Assembly (NCBI RefSeq): GCF_022347785.1
Contig: NZ_JAKRGA010000007.1
Span: forward strand, 62,001-126,000
DNA length: 64,000 nt
Direction of reading: 5' to 3'
Source of the DNA: Psychrobium sp. MM17-31
GTDB lineage: Bacteria > Pseudomonadota > Gammaproteobacteria > Enterobacterales > Psychrobiaceae
The notes below the pieces were generated by a model. The model did no database searches and was not told the DNA's origin. It saw only the letters and a program-made list of their open reading frames with translations. The translations under genes and the position numbers were made by a program. Numbering within the stretch: the stretch's first letter is position 1; every line of letters begins with the position of its first letter. Shown here piece after piece: positions 16,306-23,966 of this stretch.

Positions 16306-18192
16306 ATGTCGACCATCAATAAACAATTTCTTCGCCGTTTTTCTCTGTCTGCCCAACTAATTAGTTGTTTGCGCTGGGCATTATTGAGTAACGTTTTACT
16401 CGTAGGCGCTATCGCTTTATTGATGTGGGGCATGTGGTTTGAATTCGCAACGCCGTTGTATCTGACGACTGAAAGACTAACAGAATTTTCGCAGGTGGTG
16501 ATTTCACTCAAATCATCAGACAACGCATTGTTAATGACCTTTTCGACGCGCGATTCGAGTGCTTTGATAGCTTTGATGGGCCTGTGGAAGTTAAATCTTT
16601 TTGTCATTATCGCTTTGTGTGTAGCGATGTTAGCCAAACGTTTGTTCACTAGCACCATGCTGATTGTTATTGGTGGTTGTATTGCTGTTTTGGCATTGTC
16701 ATTACCCGCATTACCCTCTGAAATTACTGGGCAATATGTTGGTTTGTTAGCTCTTATCTTATTGGCTAGCACAGCGGCGTTTTATCGATTAAAGGCGCTG
16801 CGTAAACAGCTGGCATTAGCCCCGAAAAGCCAAACTTTAATTGCCTATGCCAGTCAAAGTGGTACAGCTAAAAGTATTGCGTTGAACATGGCTAAGTCTG
16901 TTCATAAACAAGCTGATGTTCGTGCATTTTCTGATGTGTCAGTAGATTGTTTGCGAGAATACCAACGCTTGTTAGTGGTGGCAGCAACCTATGGCGATGG
17001 CGAGGCGCCTGAAAAGGCGTTAGATTTTCCGGCTCAGTTATCGCAGAGTAAAACATCATTATCGCACTTGCGCTATGCCGTATTGGCGTTAGGCGATCGC
17101 GCCTATCCACAATTTTGTGCCTTTGGCCATCGCATGGCGCATTTGTTAAATAACAAAGGGGCACGCGCTTTACGGGCCGTCGAAGAAGTTGATTGCGCCG
17201 ACAGTTCAGTTGTTGCTAGCTGGTGGAATGCCATCTGTGAAGAGTTTGGTTGGCAATCTCAAAGTCTCAATAAAACGTGGCAACGGGGCGTAATGGTAGA
17301 AAATACCTGTCTTAATTCACAACAGCCGCAACGACCTGCTCACGCCATTTCAATTGAGCTCGATGGCGCGCAATATCAAGCAGGGGATTTATTAGAAATC
17401 TTAACTCCGACACCAATAACGCTTATCGACGACCGATTATTGGAATATGGCTTAGATCCGCAAACCATCGTTCGCTTTAACGGCCAAGCGTGTGCACTGA
17501 ACCATGCGCTTACGCAGTTGGAATGGACCAATCAAGTCGCCAATAGTGCACAGGCGCTGGTGGATAAATTAAGCCAATTGCGACCACGGGTTTACTCAAT
17601 TGCCAGCGCGCCAAACGACAGCACGGTTCGCTTGTTGGTACGTCACCTTAAGAAAGATGATGGCAGCGATGGCTATTGCTCGTCATTGTTGTGTAATGCA
17701 CAAGTGAATAGCGAGTATGATGTGGCGATTCGTCCTCATGACAGCTTTAGATTGCCGAGCGACAACGCACCTATCATTATGATTGGCGCTGGCACCGGGA
17801 TCGCGCCCTTTATGAGTTTTCTCGCCCAACGTCAGCAAAGTAATATCACCGAAAATTGGCTAATTTTTGGTGAGCAATATTCTAGTCACGATAACTACTT
17901 TAACGACGACCTAGACCGTTATTTAGAAGATGGCTTCTTAAGCCGCATGGATTACGCATTTTCCCGTGATGCTCAATGGCTGTCTTATGGCAAGCCGCGC
18001 TATGTTAACGATGTGATCAGTTCGCAGGGCACCCAAATCCAGCATTGGCTTTATGATAAAGGCGCACACATTTTCGTGTGTGGCAATAAAGCAGGCATGG
18101 GCGAGTCAGTGAAAGAAGCGCTTCGATTGCTATTAAAGCAAGATTATTTGCGATTTAAACAAGAATGCCGTTTGCATTTCGATCTATATTAG
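16306..18192 (+). CDS. Membrane-anchored flavodoxin/FAD/NAD(P)H reductase (sulfite-reductase-alpha-like)
   Basis: A 628-residue fusion. Residues 1-165 hold about four membrane helices; 175-310 is a flavodoxin domain (LIAYASQSGTAKSIA, then VVAATYGDGEAPEKA and LALGDRAYPQFC). After it comes an FAD-binding domain with RVYSIASAPND (about 425-435) and an NADPH-binding domain with MIGAGTGIAPFMSFL (about 498-512) and FVCGNKAGMGESV. It should carry electrons from NAD(P)H through FAD and FMN to a membrane acceptor, probably the PepSY protein encoded divergently. The combination is seen in Shewanella-type genomes; a ferric or periplasmic flavin reductase role is inferred. No strong ribosome site precedes the ATG. 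Confidence 0.83.
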   Translation: MSTINKQFLRRFSLSAQLISCLRWALLSNVLLVGAIALLMWGMWFEFATPLYLTTERLTEFSQVVISLKSSDNALLMTFSTRDSSALIALMGLWKLNLFVIIALCVAMLAKRLFTSTMLIVIGGCIAVLALSLPALPSEITGQYVGLLALILLASTAAFYRLKALRKQLALAPKSQTLIAYASQSGTAKSIALNMAKSVHKQADVRAFSDVSVDCLREYQRLLVVAATYGDGEAPEKALDFPAQLSQSKTSLSHLRYAVLALGDRAYPQFCAFGHRMAHLLNNKGARALRAVEEVDCADSSVVASWWNAICEEFGWQSQSLNKTWQRGVMVENTCLNSQQPQRPAHAISIELDGAQYQAGDLLEILTPTPITLIDDRLLEYGLDPQTIVRFNGQACALNHALTQLEWTNQVANSAQALVDKLSQLRPRVYSIASAPNDSTVRLLVRHLKKDDGSDGYCSSLLCNAQVNSEYDVAIRPHDSFRLPSDNAPIIMIGAGTGIAPFMSFLAQRQQSNITENWLIFGEQYSSHDNYFNDDLDRYLEDGFLSRMDYAFSRDAQWLSYGKPRYVNDVISSQGTQIQHWLYDKGAHIFVCGNKAGMGESVKEALRLLLKQDYLRFKQECRLHFDLY

Positions 18193-18273
18193 CGAAGCTG
18201 GATTTGGATCAAACACCCTAAATTATTTCATGCTACAATCGCGTTTTTTGTAAGTGAGACAACAGCGCGAGCA

Positions 18274-19632
18274 ATGAGCGGTTTAAATTCTATTGAAAAG
18301 CGTGCGGCAATTTCCCTCGCCTTAGTATTTGGTTTACGAATGCTGGGCCTTTTTATGATCATGCCAGTATTCGCCATTTTCGGACAAGATTTAGAAGGAT
18401 ATTCACCTCTGTGGGTCGGCATCGCAATCGGTGCTTATGGTTTAACTCAAGCCTGCTTACAAATTCCATTCGGCATGCTTTCCGATCGCTACGGTCGCAA
18501 ACTCATTATTCTCATTGGTCTGGTGATATTCTGTATCGGTTCTTTAGTCGCGGCTTATTCCGATTCTGTGCTTGGTGTGACGATTGGCCGGGCTATTCAA
18601 GGCATGGGGGCTATCGCCAGTACTATTTTAGCGCTAGCAGCGGATGTAACTCGTGATGATCAGCGTCCTAAGGTCATGGCAGTTATCGGTATGTGTATAG
18701 GCTTGTCATTCGCGGTGTCCTTGATTGTTGGCCCCTTATTAGTTGAAAGCATTGGTCTTTCTGGTCTGTTTAAACTGACCAGTGGTTTGTCGCTACTGGG
18801 TATGCTGGTGGTGCTATTCATCGTACCTAATGCCGTGACTAAAGCGCCGAAAGGCGATACGCGTGCCGCGCCAGAGCTGATTAAAGACATGCTAAAAGAC
18901 GGTCAGTTACTGCGTCTCGATGTGGGGATTTTCGTACTGCATTTGGTGCTAACATCAGTATTTGTGGTATTACCGCTAATGCTGCTTGAGTTAGACTTTG
19001 TCAGTCACGATCATTGGCAACTGTATTTTCCGACCTTAATGCTGTCGTTTTTCTTGATGGTGCCGCTGATTATTATCGGCGCTAAGCGAGAGTCGATGAA
19101 GCAGATGTATCGTTTATCGTTGCTGATGTTAGCGGGCGCGTTAGTACTAATTTATCTACTGCAACACTCATTTATCGGTTTGTTTGTAGCGGTGGTTTTA
19201 TTCTTCACGGCCTTTAATTATTTAGAAGCATCATTGCCATCACTTATCGCAAAATTTGCGCCGTCGGGACAAAAGGGAACGGCGATGGGAATTTATTCAT
19301 CGAGCCAGTTTTTCGGCGCCTTCTGGGGCGGTATTTTAGGCGGTGTTTGCTATGAATATTTCGGGCTAATTGGCGTGTTCGCATCATCGACAATTTTGGT
19401 GTTGGGCTGGTGGGTATACAGCGCTGGAATGGTGAATCCACGAGTATTAAAAACCTATACTTTAGACGCTAACGCCGCTGACCAAGAATCGGCGCAAAGC
19501 ATGGTGGATAAGCTGTTAGAGCTGTCTGGCGTCGAGGAAGCGGTGGTGATTGTTGACGATAAAGCCGCCTATTTAAAGGTGGATGCAAAGCGCTTTAATT
19601 TAGCCAATGCACGTGACATACTGCACGCATAA
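18274..19632 (+). CDS. yajR: YajR-like major facilitator transporter with C-terminal YAM domain
   Basis: A 452-residue drug-efflux-type MFS protein with 12 helices, motif A DRYGRKL (about 72-78), and a cytoplasmic C-terminal ferredoxin-like domain (about 390-452, VDKLLELSGVEEAVVIVDDKAAYLKVDA), the YAM domain of E. coli YajR (454 residues). Substrate unknown. The gene sits directly before ssb, an arrangement found in Shewanella and relatives. The ATG at 18274 has GAGCA upstream and agrees with the family length. Confidence 0.88.
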   Translation: MSGLNSIEKRAAISLALVFGLRMLGLFMIMPVFAIFGQDLEGYSPLWVGIAIGAYGLTQACLQIPFGMLSDRYGRKLIILIGLVIFCIGSLVAAYSDSVLGVTIGRAIQGMGAIASTILALAADVTRDDQRPKVMAVIGMCIGLSFAVSLIVGPLLVESIGLSGLFKLTSGLSLLGMLVVLFIVPNAVTKAPKGDTRAAPELIKDMLKDGQLLRLDVGIFVLHLVLTSVFVVLPLMLLELDFVSHDHWQLYFPTLMLSFFLMVPLIIIGAKRESMKQMYRLSLLMLAGALVLIYLLQHSFIGLFVAVVLFFTAFNYLEASLPSLIAKFAPSGQKGTAMGIYSSSQFFGAFWGGILGGVCYEYFGLIGVFASSTILVLGWWVYSAGMVNPRVLKTYTLDANAADQESAQSMVDKLLELSGVEEAVVIVDDKAAYLKVDAKRFNLANARDILHA

Positions 19633-19706
19633 TAAATTGTAATTATCTGGTGCTGTGATACTCTTTCGCTCCAGTAAAAATATTGATCAAATTTTAGGAG
19701 AACAGC

Positions 19707-20357
19707 ATGGCCAGCAGAGGCGTGAATAAAGTAATTATAGTGGGTAATTTAGGGCAAGATCCTGAGATCCGCTACATGCCAAGCGGTGGTGCAGTTGCCA
19801 ATATTACTGTGGCGACCTCTGACTCATGGCGTGACAAAAACACCGGTGAGCAAAAGGAAAAAACTGAGTGGCACCGCATCGCAATTTTTGGCAAGTTAGC
19901 TGAAGTTGCAGGTGAGTACTTACGCAAAGGTTCACAGGTTTACATCGAAGGTCAATTACAAACACGTAAATGGCAAGATCAAAATGGTCAAGATCGCTAC
20001 ACTACTGAAGTTGTTGTTCAAGGCTTCAACGGCGTAATGCAAATGCTTGGCGGTCGTCAAGGTGGCGGTCAAGGTCAATCAGGCGGTTTCCAACAAGGCG
20101 GTCAGCCACAAGGTGGTTTCCAGCAGCAAGCGCCTGCAGCAGCTCCTCAAGGCGGCTTTAACCAAGCGCCACAACAATCTGCTCCACAGCAGCAAGGCGG
20201 TTTCCAACAGCAAGCACCTGCACAGCAACAGGGTGGTTTCAACCAAGCGGCTTCACCTGCACCAACACAACAAGGTGGTTTCCAGCAGCAAGGTCAACAG
20301 CAACAAGCTAAAGCCCCTGATTTGGACGAAGGCTGGGACGACGATATCCCGTTCTAA
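19707..20357 (+). CDS. ssb: Single-stranded DNA-binding protein
   Basis: A 216-residue SSB: N-terminal OB fold (residues 1-110, [20 protein letters not shown], then [19 protein letters not shown]-like strand), a long disordered linker built from imperfect [11 protein letters not shown] units (about 113-203), and the acidic tip DDDIPF that recruits repair and replication proteins. The linker makes it longer than E. coli SSB (178). AGGAG lies 7 bases before the ATG. It coats single-stranded DNA in replication, recombination and repair. Confidence 0.97.
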   Translation: MASRGVNKVIIVGNLGQDPEIRYMPSGGAVANITVATSDSWRDKNTGEQKEKTEWHRIAIFGKLAEVAGEYLRKGSQVYIEGQLQTRKWQDQNGQDRYTTEVVVQGFNGVMQMLGGRQGGGQGQSGGFQQGGQPQGGFQQQAPAAAPQGGFNQAPQQSAPQQQGGFQQQAPAQQQGGFNQAASPAPTQQGGFQQQGQQQQAKAPDLDEGWDDDIPF

Positions 20358-20379
20358 GCTGAATTTTCAGTTGATTTTA

Positions 20380-20405
20380 AAAACCCGCGAAAGCGGGTTT
20401 TTTTG
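20380..20405 (+). terminator. ssb intrinsic terminator
   Basis: AAACCCGC, a short loop and GCGGGTTT are followed by a run of T. It lies 22 bases past the ssb stop. Confidence 0.9.
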
Positions 20406-20444
20406 TGTCTGAATTACTATTGTTTGGTCTCAAAGTCATTTTGC

Positions 20445-20576
20445 GCTTAACACGCTTAATGCCTAAAAGTTAATTTAAGTCATTGTAAATATTATAAACT
20501 TCATCTATTGTGAATTTTTAATGTGAAATAGCATGAACATTAATCGTGCTACTTTTCGTGTATTAAACTGTTAGGC
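20445..20576. repeat. Integron attC-like site (132 bp) upstream of the cassette gene
   Basis: The right end is GTTAGGC (20570-20576), a perfect GTTRRRY core site, and the left end GCTTAAC (20445-20451) fits the inverse core RYYYAAC. The two ends fold on each other: the 5' arm GCTTAACACGCTTAATGCC followed by TAAAAGT pairs with the 3' arm over about 20 of 26 positions (AACA, TTAAT and AAAAGT blocks), with bulged bases as in real attC hairpins. The length is like that of Vibrio-type attC repeats. No integrase gene lies in the window. Confidence 0.65.
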
Positions 20577-20604
20577 ACAAATGAAGCTTGGAGAGAGTAT
20601 CTAG

Positions 20605-21645
20605 ATGTCAGATAAAACATATGGAATGGTTGGCTGGGAGGAATTCTCAACAAATAGATTAGAGATACTGCAAAAATTCAATCAAGCGAAAATAAAAGGA
20701 CGATCCAAAAAAGTTAAGGTTGAGCATGGTAATGTAGCTGAAGCTTCGATACGAGAATGGCTGGAAAGTTATCTACCAAAAAAATACTCTGTGACATCCG
20801 GATATATCATTCCGGACTTTGTTGAAATCAATGATCCTTATAATCTAGGTCACTTCGACGTAATTATTTACGATTCCTTTGAGTCCCCTATTTTATGGGT
20901 CGACGAAAATAGTGATAAGAGTGATCAGGGTAAGTCTAGAGCAATACCTGCTCAATACGTTATTTGTGTACTGGAGATAAAGTCTAGCTTCAAGCCAAAT
21001 ACATCTAAAGATGTTATAGATAAATTGCATGAATTAACTCCGATGAAAAAATTTCTACCCAAGAATTTCTCTTGTGGAGCTATATTTATTGAATTAGACG
21101 AGAATAATATAAACAAAGCTGCGTCGCTAGAGAAGCTTAATGTAGACACATTGCCTCATGGTTTTTTCGGTGGATTGGTTATGTACTCGAAAATCGATCC
21201 TGATCTAATTGGCTACATCAGCTACTACGACAATCCGAAGGATAGCTCTGATGTTGAAAATATGCCCAAGAAACCCCTAATTATTGCCGGAAAAAGAATG
21301 GATGTTTTTCAAGGTACACCCTCTGATTCTATTTATGTTGGAAAAGGGTTCTCTGTAAAGGCTACAGCTCCCAACCGGGGTAGTGGGTACCACTTTAATA
21401 AAACTTATAGTGCATACTCTGTTTCGAATACTCGAACAATATCGCTTCAGTGGTCTACTGATAGTTTTGTAACATTTGCAATCGACCTAATAGGTCGATT
21501 TGAAGGTATAAATCCTATGTCAGGGCAGTCGTCTAAGTATATATTTGGCCAAGTTTTTGACAGAATTCCAAAGAAGAAAGATAGTGATTTTCCGGAAGAT
21601 GGTTCATATTTAGTAGTCAAGCAGCCCGATGATATGAAGGCCTAA
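20605..21645 (+). CDS. DUF6602-like protein in a lone integron-type cassette
   Basis: A 346-residue protein I recall as DUF6602-like. The N-terminal domain has EHGNVAEASIREWLESYLPKKY (about 41-62), then HFDVIIYD (about 87-94), AQYVICVLEIKSS (about 117-129). The Asp of FDVIIYD and Glu-x-Lys of LEIKS resemble a PD-(D/E)XK nuclease core, but nuclease activity is a guess. Codon use is unlike the neighbours, with many ATA, AGA and TTA codons and lower GC. GGAGAGAG lies about 10 bases before the ATG. The start is 28 bases after a GTTAGGC core and the stop codon sits inside GCCTAAC, exactly as in integron cassettes. Confidence 0.72.
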   Translation: MSDKTYGMVGWEEFSTNRLEILQKFNQAKIKGRSKKVKVEHGNVAEASIREWLESYLPKKYSVTSGYIIPDFVEINDPYNLGHFDVIIYDSFESPILWVDENSDKSDQGKSRAIPAQYVICVLEIKSSFKPNTSKDVIDKLHELTPMKKFLPKNFSCGAIFIELDENNINKAASLEKLNVDTLPHGFFGGLVMYSKIDPDLIGYISYYDNPKDSSDVENMPKKPLIIAGKRMDVFQGTPSDSIYVGKGFSVKATAPNRGSGYHFNKTYSAYSVSNTRTISLQWSTDSFVTFAIDLIGRFEGINPMSGQSSKYIFGQVFDRIPKKKDSDFPEDGSYLVVKQPDDMKA

Positions 21646-21718
21646 CAAGTGAAAGTTTCTCGTTATCGAGACTGGATAAAAAGCGTAATGATGTCTAACT
21701 AGTTACTTATAGTTCGGC
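21640..21718. repeat. Degenerate attC-like site after the cassette gene
   Basis: GCCTAAC at 21640-21646, which includes the stop codon, fits the RYYYAAC core that begins an attC. The best distal core is GTTCGGC (21712-21718), one base off GTTAGGC; GTTTAGC at 21738 is an alternative. A TCTCG/CGAGA hairpin lies between (about 21658-21671). Because the distal core is imperfect, the site may be decayed, which would explain a cassette stuck outside an integron. Confidence 0.45.
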
Positions 21719-21839
21719 ACTATATTCCCGGGGTGTCGTTTAGCCACAATTCATCCAACTACCATACACTCTCAACGCTGCATATTGATTGCAGAGTTAT
21801 TCACTTAACCAACAACATTAAATAGCCGCGAGAGTTATC

Positions 21840-22580
21840 ATGAAATCAGTTCTACTGGGTTTACTCCTCATTCCTAGCCTTGTATTTGCCTATAGCCAAG
21901 GCGTCAATCCACAGCAAGCAAAAAACATTAAGATTAAACAGTTAAGCGACAATGTTTATCAGCACATTTCTTATAAAGAAGTTAAGCCGTGGGGTTTGGT
22001 TGCTGCCTCTGGCTTAGTCGTTGTTAACGGTGCTGATGCGCATCTTATCGACACGCCGTGGACGACTGACGCCACTAAAGAGTTATTGGCGTGGATTGAT
22101 GCCAAAGAGCTGACGGTAAAAAGCGCTACCGTCACACATTTTCACGACGATGCCAGCGGTGATTTACCTTTGCTAAATGAACTGAAGATTCCTACTTATG
22201 CGACAACGCTAACCAATAAGCTGTTGAAGCTCGATAGCAAACAAGTATCAACTCACGAAATTACTAATAGTGAATTCACGTTAATCGATGGTGTGATGGA
22301 AGTGTTTTATCCGGGGGCAGGGCACACCAAAGACAACGTAGTGGTGTGGTTACCTAAAGAGAAGATGTTATTTGGCGGCTGTTTCGTTAAAAGCTTGGGC
22401 AGTAAACATTTGGGCTACACCGGCGATGCAGTAATTGCCGATTGGCCGAGTTCGGTTGATAAAGTGCTTAAGCGTTATCCCGCCATTGAGCGAGTTGTGC
22501 CGGGGCACGGCAAGGTGGGTGATGCTAGCTTGCTAACCCATACTAAAAAGCTTGCGGTTACTGCAAAAACGGCGAAATAG
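21840..22580 (+). CDS. Subclass B1 metallo-beta-lactamase
   Basis: A 246-residue periplasmic enzyme with a signal peptide (MKSVLLGLLLIPSLVFA). Both zinc sites are visible: HFHDD (His100, His102, Asp104) and His162 of GHTKDN, then Cys181 of GGCFVKS and His223 of VPGHG. Surrounding sequence, such as LIDTPW, EVFYPGAGHTKDNVVVWLP and VGDASLL, resembles the IMP branch. It should hydrolyse beta-lactams including carbapenems. GAGAG lies 5-9 bases before the ATG. It is probably a chromosomal environmental enzyme: no attC follows it and codon use is like the host. IMP has Ser at the Asp103 position (HFHSD). Confidence 0.93.
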   Translation: MKSVLLGLLLIPSLVFAYSQGVNPQQAKNIKIKQLSDNVYQHISYKEVKPWGLVAASGLVVVNGADAHLIDTPWTTDATKELLAWIDAKELTVKSATVTHFHDDASGDLPLLNELKIPTYATTLTNKLLKLDSKQVSTHEITNSEFTLIDGVMEVFYPGAGHTKDNVVVWLPKEKMLFGGCFVKSLGSKHLGYTGDAVIADWPSSVDKVLKRYPAIERVVPGHGKVGDASLLTHTKKLAVTAKTAK

Positions 22581-22611
22581 TCGCGAACTCTCTAGAAAAT
22601 TATCTCATGTA

Positions 22612-22636
22612 GGCCGATTTAATCGGCCTTCTTTTT
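22612..22636 (+). terminator. Terminator of the beta-lactamase gene, overlapping the next gene's 3' end
   Basis: GGCCGAT and ATCGGCC form a perfect 7-bp stem over TTA, followed by TTCTTTTT. The TTA loop is the stop codon of the convergent lipoprotein gene, whose last codons form one arm and the T run. Confidence 0.8.
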
Positions 22637-22828
22637 GTCTTCTTCGTCTTCGTCATCTTCATCATCGTCGATAATATCCGGCGTGACAGCGTCTACAACA
22701 TCGACGGCAGCACCGACAGCCGTTGTGGTGACATCTACTGCCGTGGAGACTATTGTTGCGGCAATACAGCCTGATAGTGTTAATAGTAGGAGGATGATGA
22801 CAGTAACTTGTGCGACAAGCTTCGACAT
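22619..22828 (-). CDS. Small acidic-tailed lipoprotein
   Basis: A 69-residue predicted lipoprotein: signal peptide MSKLVAQVTVIILLLLTLSGC with lipobox LSGC (Cys21), a small-residue VDVTTTAVGAAVDVV middle, and a tail of nearly continuous Asp and Glu ending in KKKAD. Function unknown; similar short lipoproteins occur in Shewanella-like genomes. A GAAATCATCATG start region gives only a weak ribosome site. The acidic tail could bind cations. Confidence 0.65.
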   Translation of the reverse strand: MSKLVAQVTVIILLLLTLSGCIAATIVSTAVDVTTTAVGAAVDVVDAVTPDIIDDDEDDEDEEDKKKAD

Positions 22829-22893
22829 GATGATTTCTCAATAAATTAGCCAGTGAAACTTAGCATACGCTATTTATTCACAATTGATAGCTT

Positions 22894-23331
22894 TTAACTT
22901 TCTGCTTGTAATGATGAATTCAGCTTGTCCAGTAGCTGCATTAGAGTATCGATTTCAGTTGGTGACATATCGTTAAATTTACAAAACATTTGTGGTGGAA
23001 TAGTCGCTGCATCAGATTTTAAGGCATTTCCTTTTGGTGTTAATTGCACATACTTTACGCGCTTATCACTGTCACTTTTTTCAATAGCGAGTAATGACTT
23101 GCTGCTAAGCTTCTTAAGGATTTGAGTCAGTGCTCCTGCGTCGATTCCAGTTTTTTCAGTAAGGCTAGATAGCGTGATATTGTCTTTTTCCCAAAGTGCC
23201 ATTAGCACTATGTATTGCGGATAGGTGATATCTAATTGGTCTAATAGCGGTCGATAGGCTCTAGTGAAAGCATTTGATAACAAATAAAAGCGATGACAAA
23301 GCTGATTTTCGAGTTTTAGATGATCTGACAT
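22894..23331 (-). CDS. ohrR: OhrR, MarR-family organic peroxide sensor
   Basis: A 145-residue MarR regulator. The N-terminal LENQLCHRFYLLSNAFTRAYRPLLDQLDITYPQY matches OhrR, with the peroxide-sensing Cys at residue 12 and the tyrosines that hydrogen-bond to it. The winged helix spans about 45-105 (TLSSLTEKTGIDAGALTQILKKL). OhrR represses ohr and is released when the cysteine is oxidised by organic hydroperoxides. It is divergent from ohr across a 156-base gap with three palindromes. Confidence 0.9.
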   Translation of the reverse strand: MSDHLKLENQLCHRFYLLSNAFTRAYRPLLDQLDITYPQYIVLMALWEKDNITLSSLTEKTGIDAGALTQILKKLSSKSLLAIEKSDSDKRVKYVQLTPKGNALKSDAATIPPQMFCKFNDMSPTEIDTLMQLLDKLNSSLQAES

Positions 23332-23362
23332 AGTTGAGGCGTCGAAGGTGATTTAAGGCTAT

Positions 23363-23466
23363 TTTGCATGCAAAGCATTACGACATCAAGATGTAAAATA
23401 AATAAACTTTGCGCGCAAAGTATTTGACAGTGGTTAGTTCGTTGTGTAATTTAGTTTGCGTACAAA
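23363..23466. promoter_or_regulatory. ohr/ohrR control region with three TTTGC-N-GCAAA-like operators
   Basis: Three palindromes share the half site TTTGC: TTTGCATGCAAA (23363-23374), ACTTTGCGCGCAAAGT (23406-23421, perfect over 16 bases) and TTTGCGTACAAA (23455-23466). A good sigma-70 promoter for ohr, TTGACA at 23424-23429 and TAATTT at 23447-23452 with a 17-base spacer, lies between the second and third. This placement fits repression by OhrR. Confidence 0.75.
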
Positions 23467-23487
23467 GTAAATTGATTGGAGAATACA

Positions 23488-23916
23488 ATGCATAAGTTAC
23501 AACAAGTTATTTATACCGGTGTGGCAACAGCAACAGGCGGTCGTGAAGGTGTTGCAAAATCAGATGATGGCAACTTAGACACTAAACTGTCTACGCCTAA
23601 AGAGCTAGGCGGTGCGGGTGGTGATGGAACCAACCCTGAGCAAATGTTTGCGGCTGGCTATTCGGCATGTTTCATTGGTGCACTTAAGCACGTTGCTGCG
23701 GCTGAAAAAGTTAATCTAGGGAGTGATGTTGCTGTTACAGGTGAAGTAGCTATTGGCCCTATCGAAGTAGGTTTTGCTATTGCTGTCAAACTCACTGTGT
23801 CACTACCTAATGTTGATGGTGATGTTGCTCAATCATTGGTTGAGAAAGCACATCAAGTGTGTCCATATTCAAATGCGACGCGCGATAATATCGAAGTTGT
23901 TATTGAGTTGGCGTAA
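23488..23916 (+). CDS. ohr: Organic hydroperoxide resistance protein Ohr
   Basis: A 142-residue OsmC/Ohr-fold peroxidase. Two reactive cysteines are present in the usual contexts: YSACFIGAL (about residue 57) and [13 protein letters not shown] (about 122). It reduces organic hydroperoxides with lipoyl-type thiols. The start at 23488 is supported by GGAG 7 bases upstream and the family sequence [11 protein letters not shown]; an in-frame TTG at 23476 is not used. Confidence 0.94.
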   Translation: MHKLQQVIYTGVATATGGREGVAKSDDGNLDTKLSTPKELGGAGGDGTNPEQMFAAGYSACFIGALKHVAAAEKVNLGSDVAVTGEVAIGPIEVGFAIAVKLTVSLPNVDGDVAQSLVEKAHQVCPYSNATRDNIEVVIELA

Positions 23917-23937
23917 TAGCTAGAGCAGCAATAAAAA

Positions 23938-23961
23938 AACGATGGCTTAGCCATCGTTTTT
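23938..23961. terminator. Bidirectional terminator between ohr and the amidohydrolase
   Basis: AACGATGGC pairs with GCCATCGTT over TTA, flanked by A7 and T5. It serves ohr forward and the amidohydrolase operon in reverse. Confidence 0.88.
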
Positions 23962-23966
23962 AGTTA

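Noticed and set aside
20080-20310. CRISPR array or tandem DNA repeat in ssb
   Set aside because: The repetition is imperfect, in frame and codes for GGFQQ-type linker units; no regular spacers exist.
20047-20412. Second protein in another frame over the ssb linker
   Set aside because: The alternate frame is a low-complexity shadow of the Gln/Gly repeats in SSB and lacks a ribosome site.
21840-22580. The metallo-beta-lactamase as a second integron cassette
   Set aside because: No RYYYAAC or GTTRRRY pair follows the stop; a normal terminator does. The gene has its own ribosome site and host-like codon use.
22635-22844. Poly-serine protein antisense to the small lipoprotein
   Set aside because: It arises from the GAT/GAA-rich codons of the acidic tail read in reverse; the lipobox-bearing frame is the real gene.
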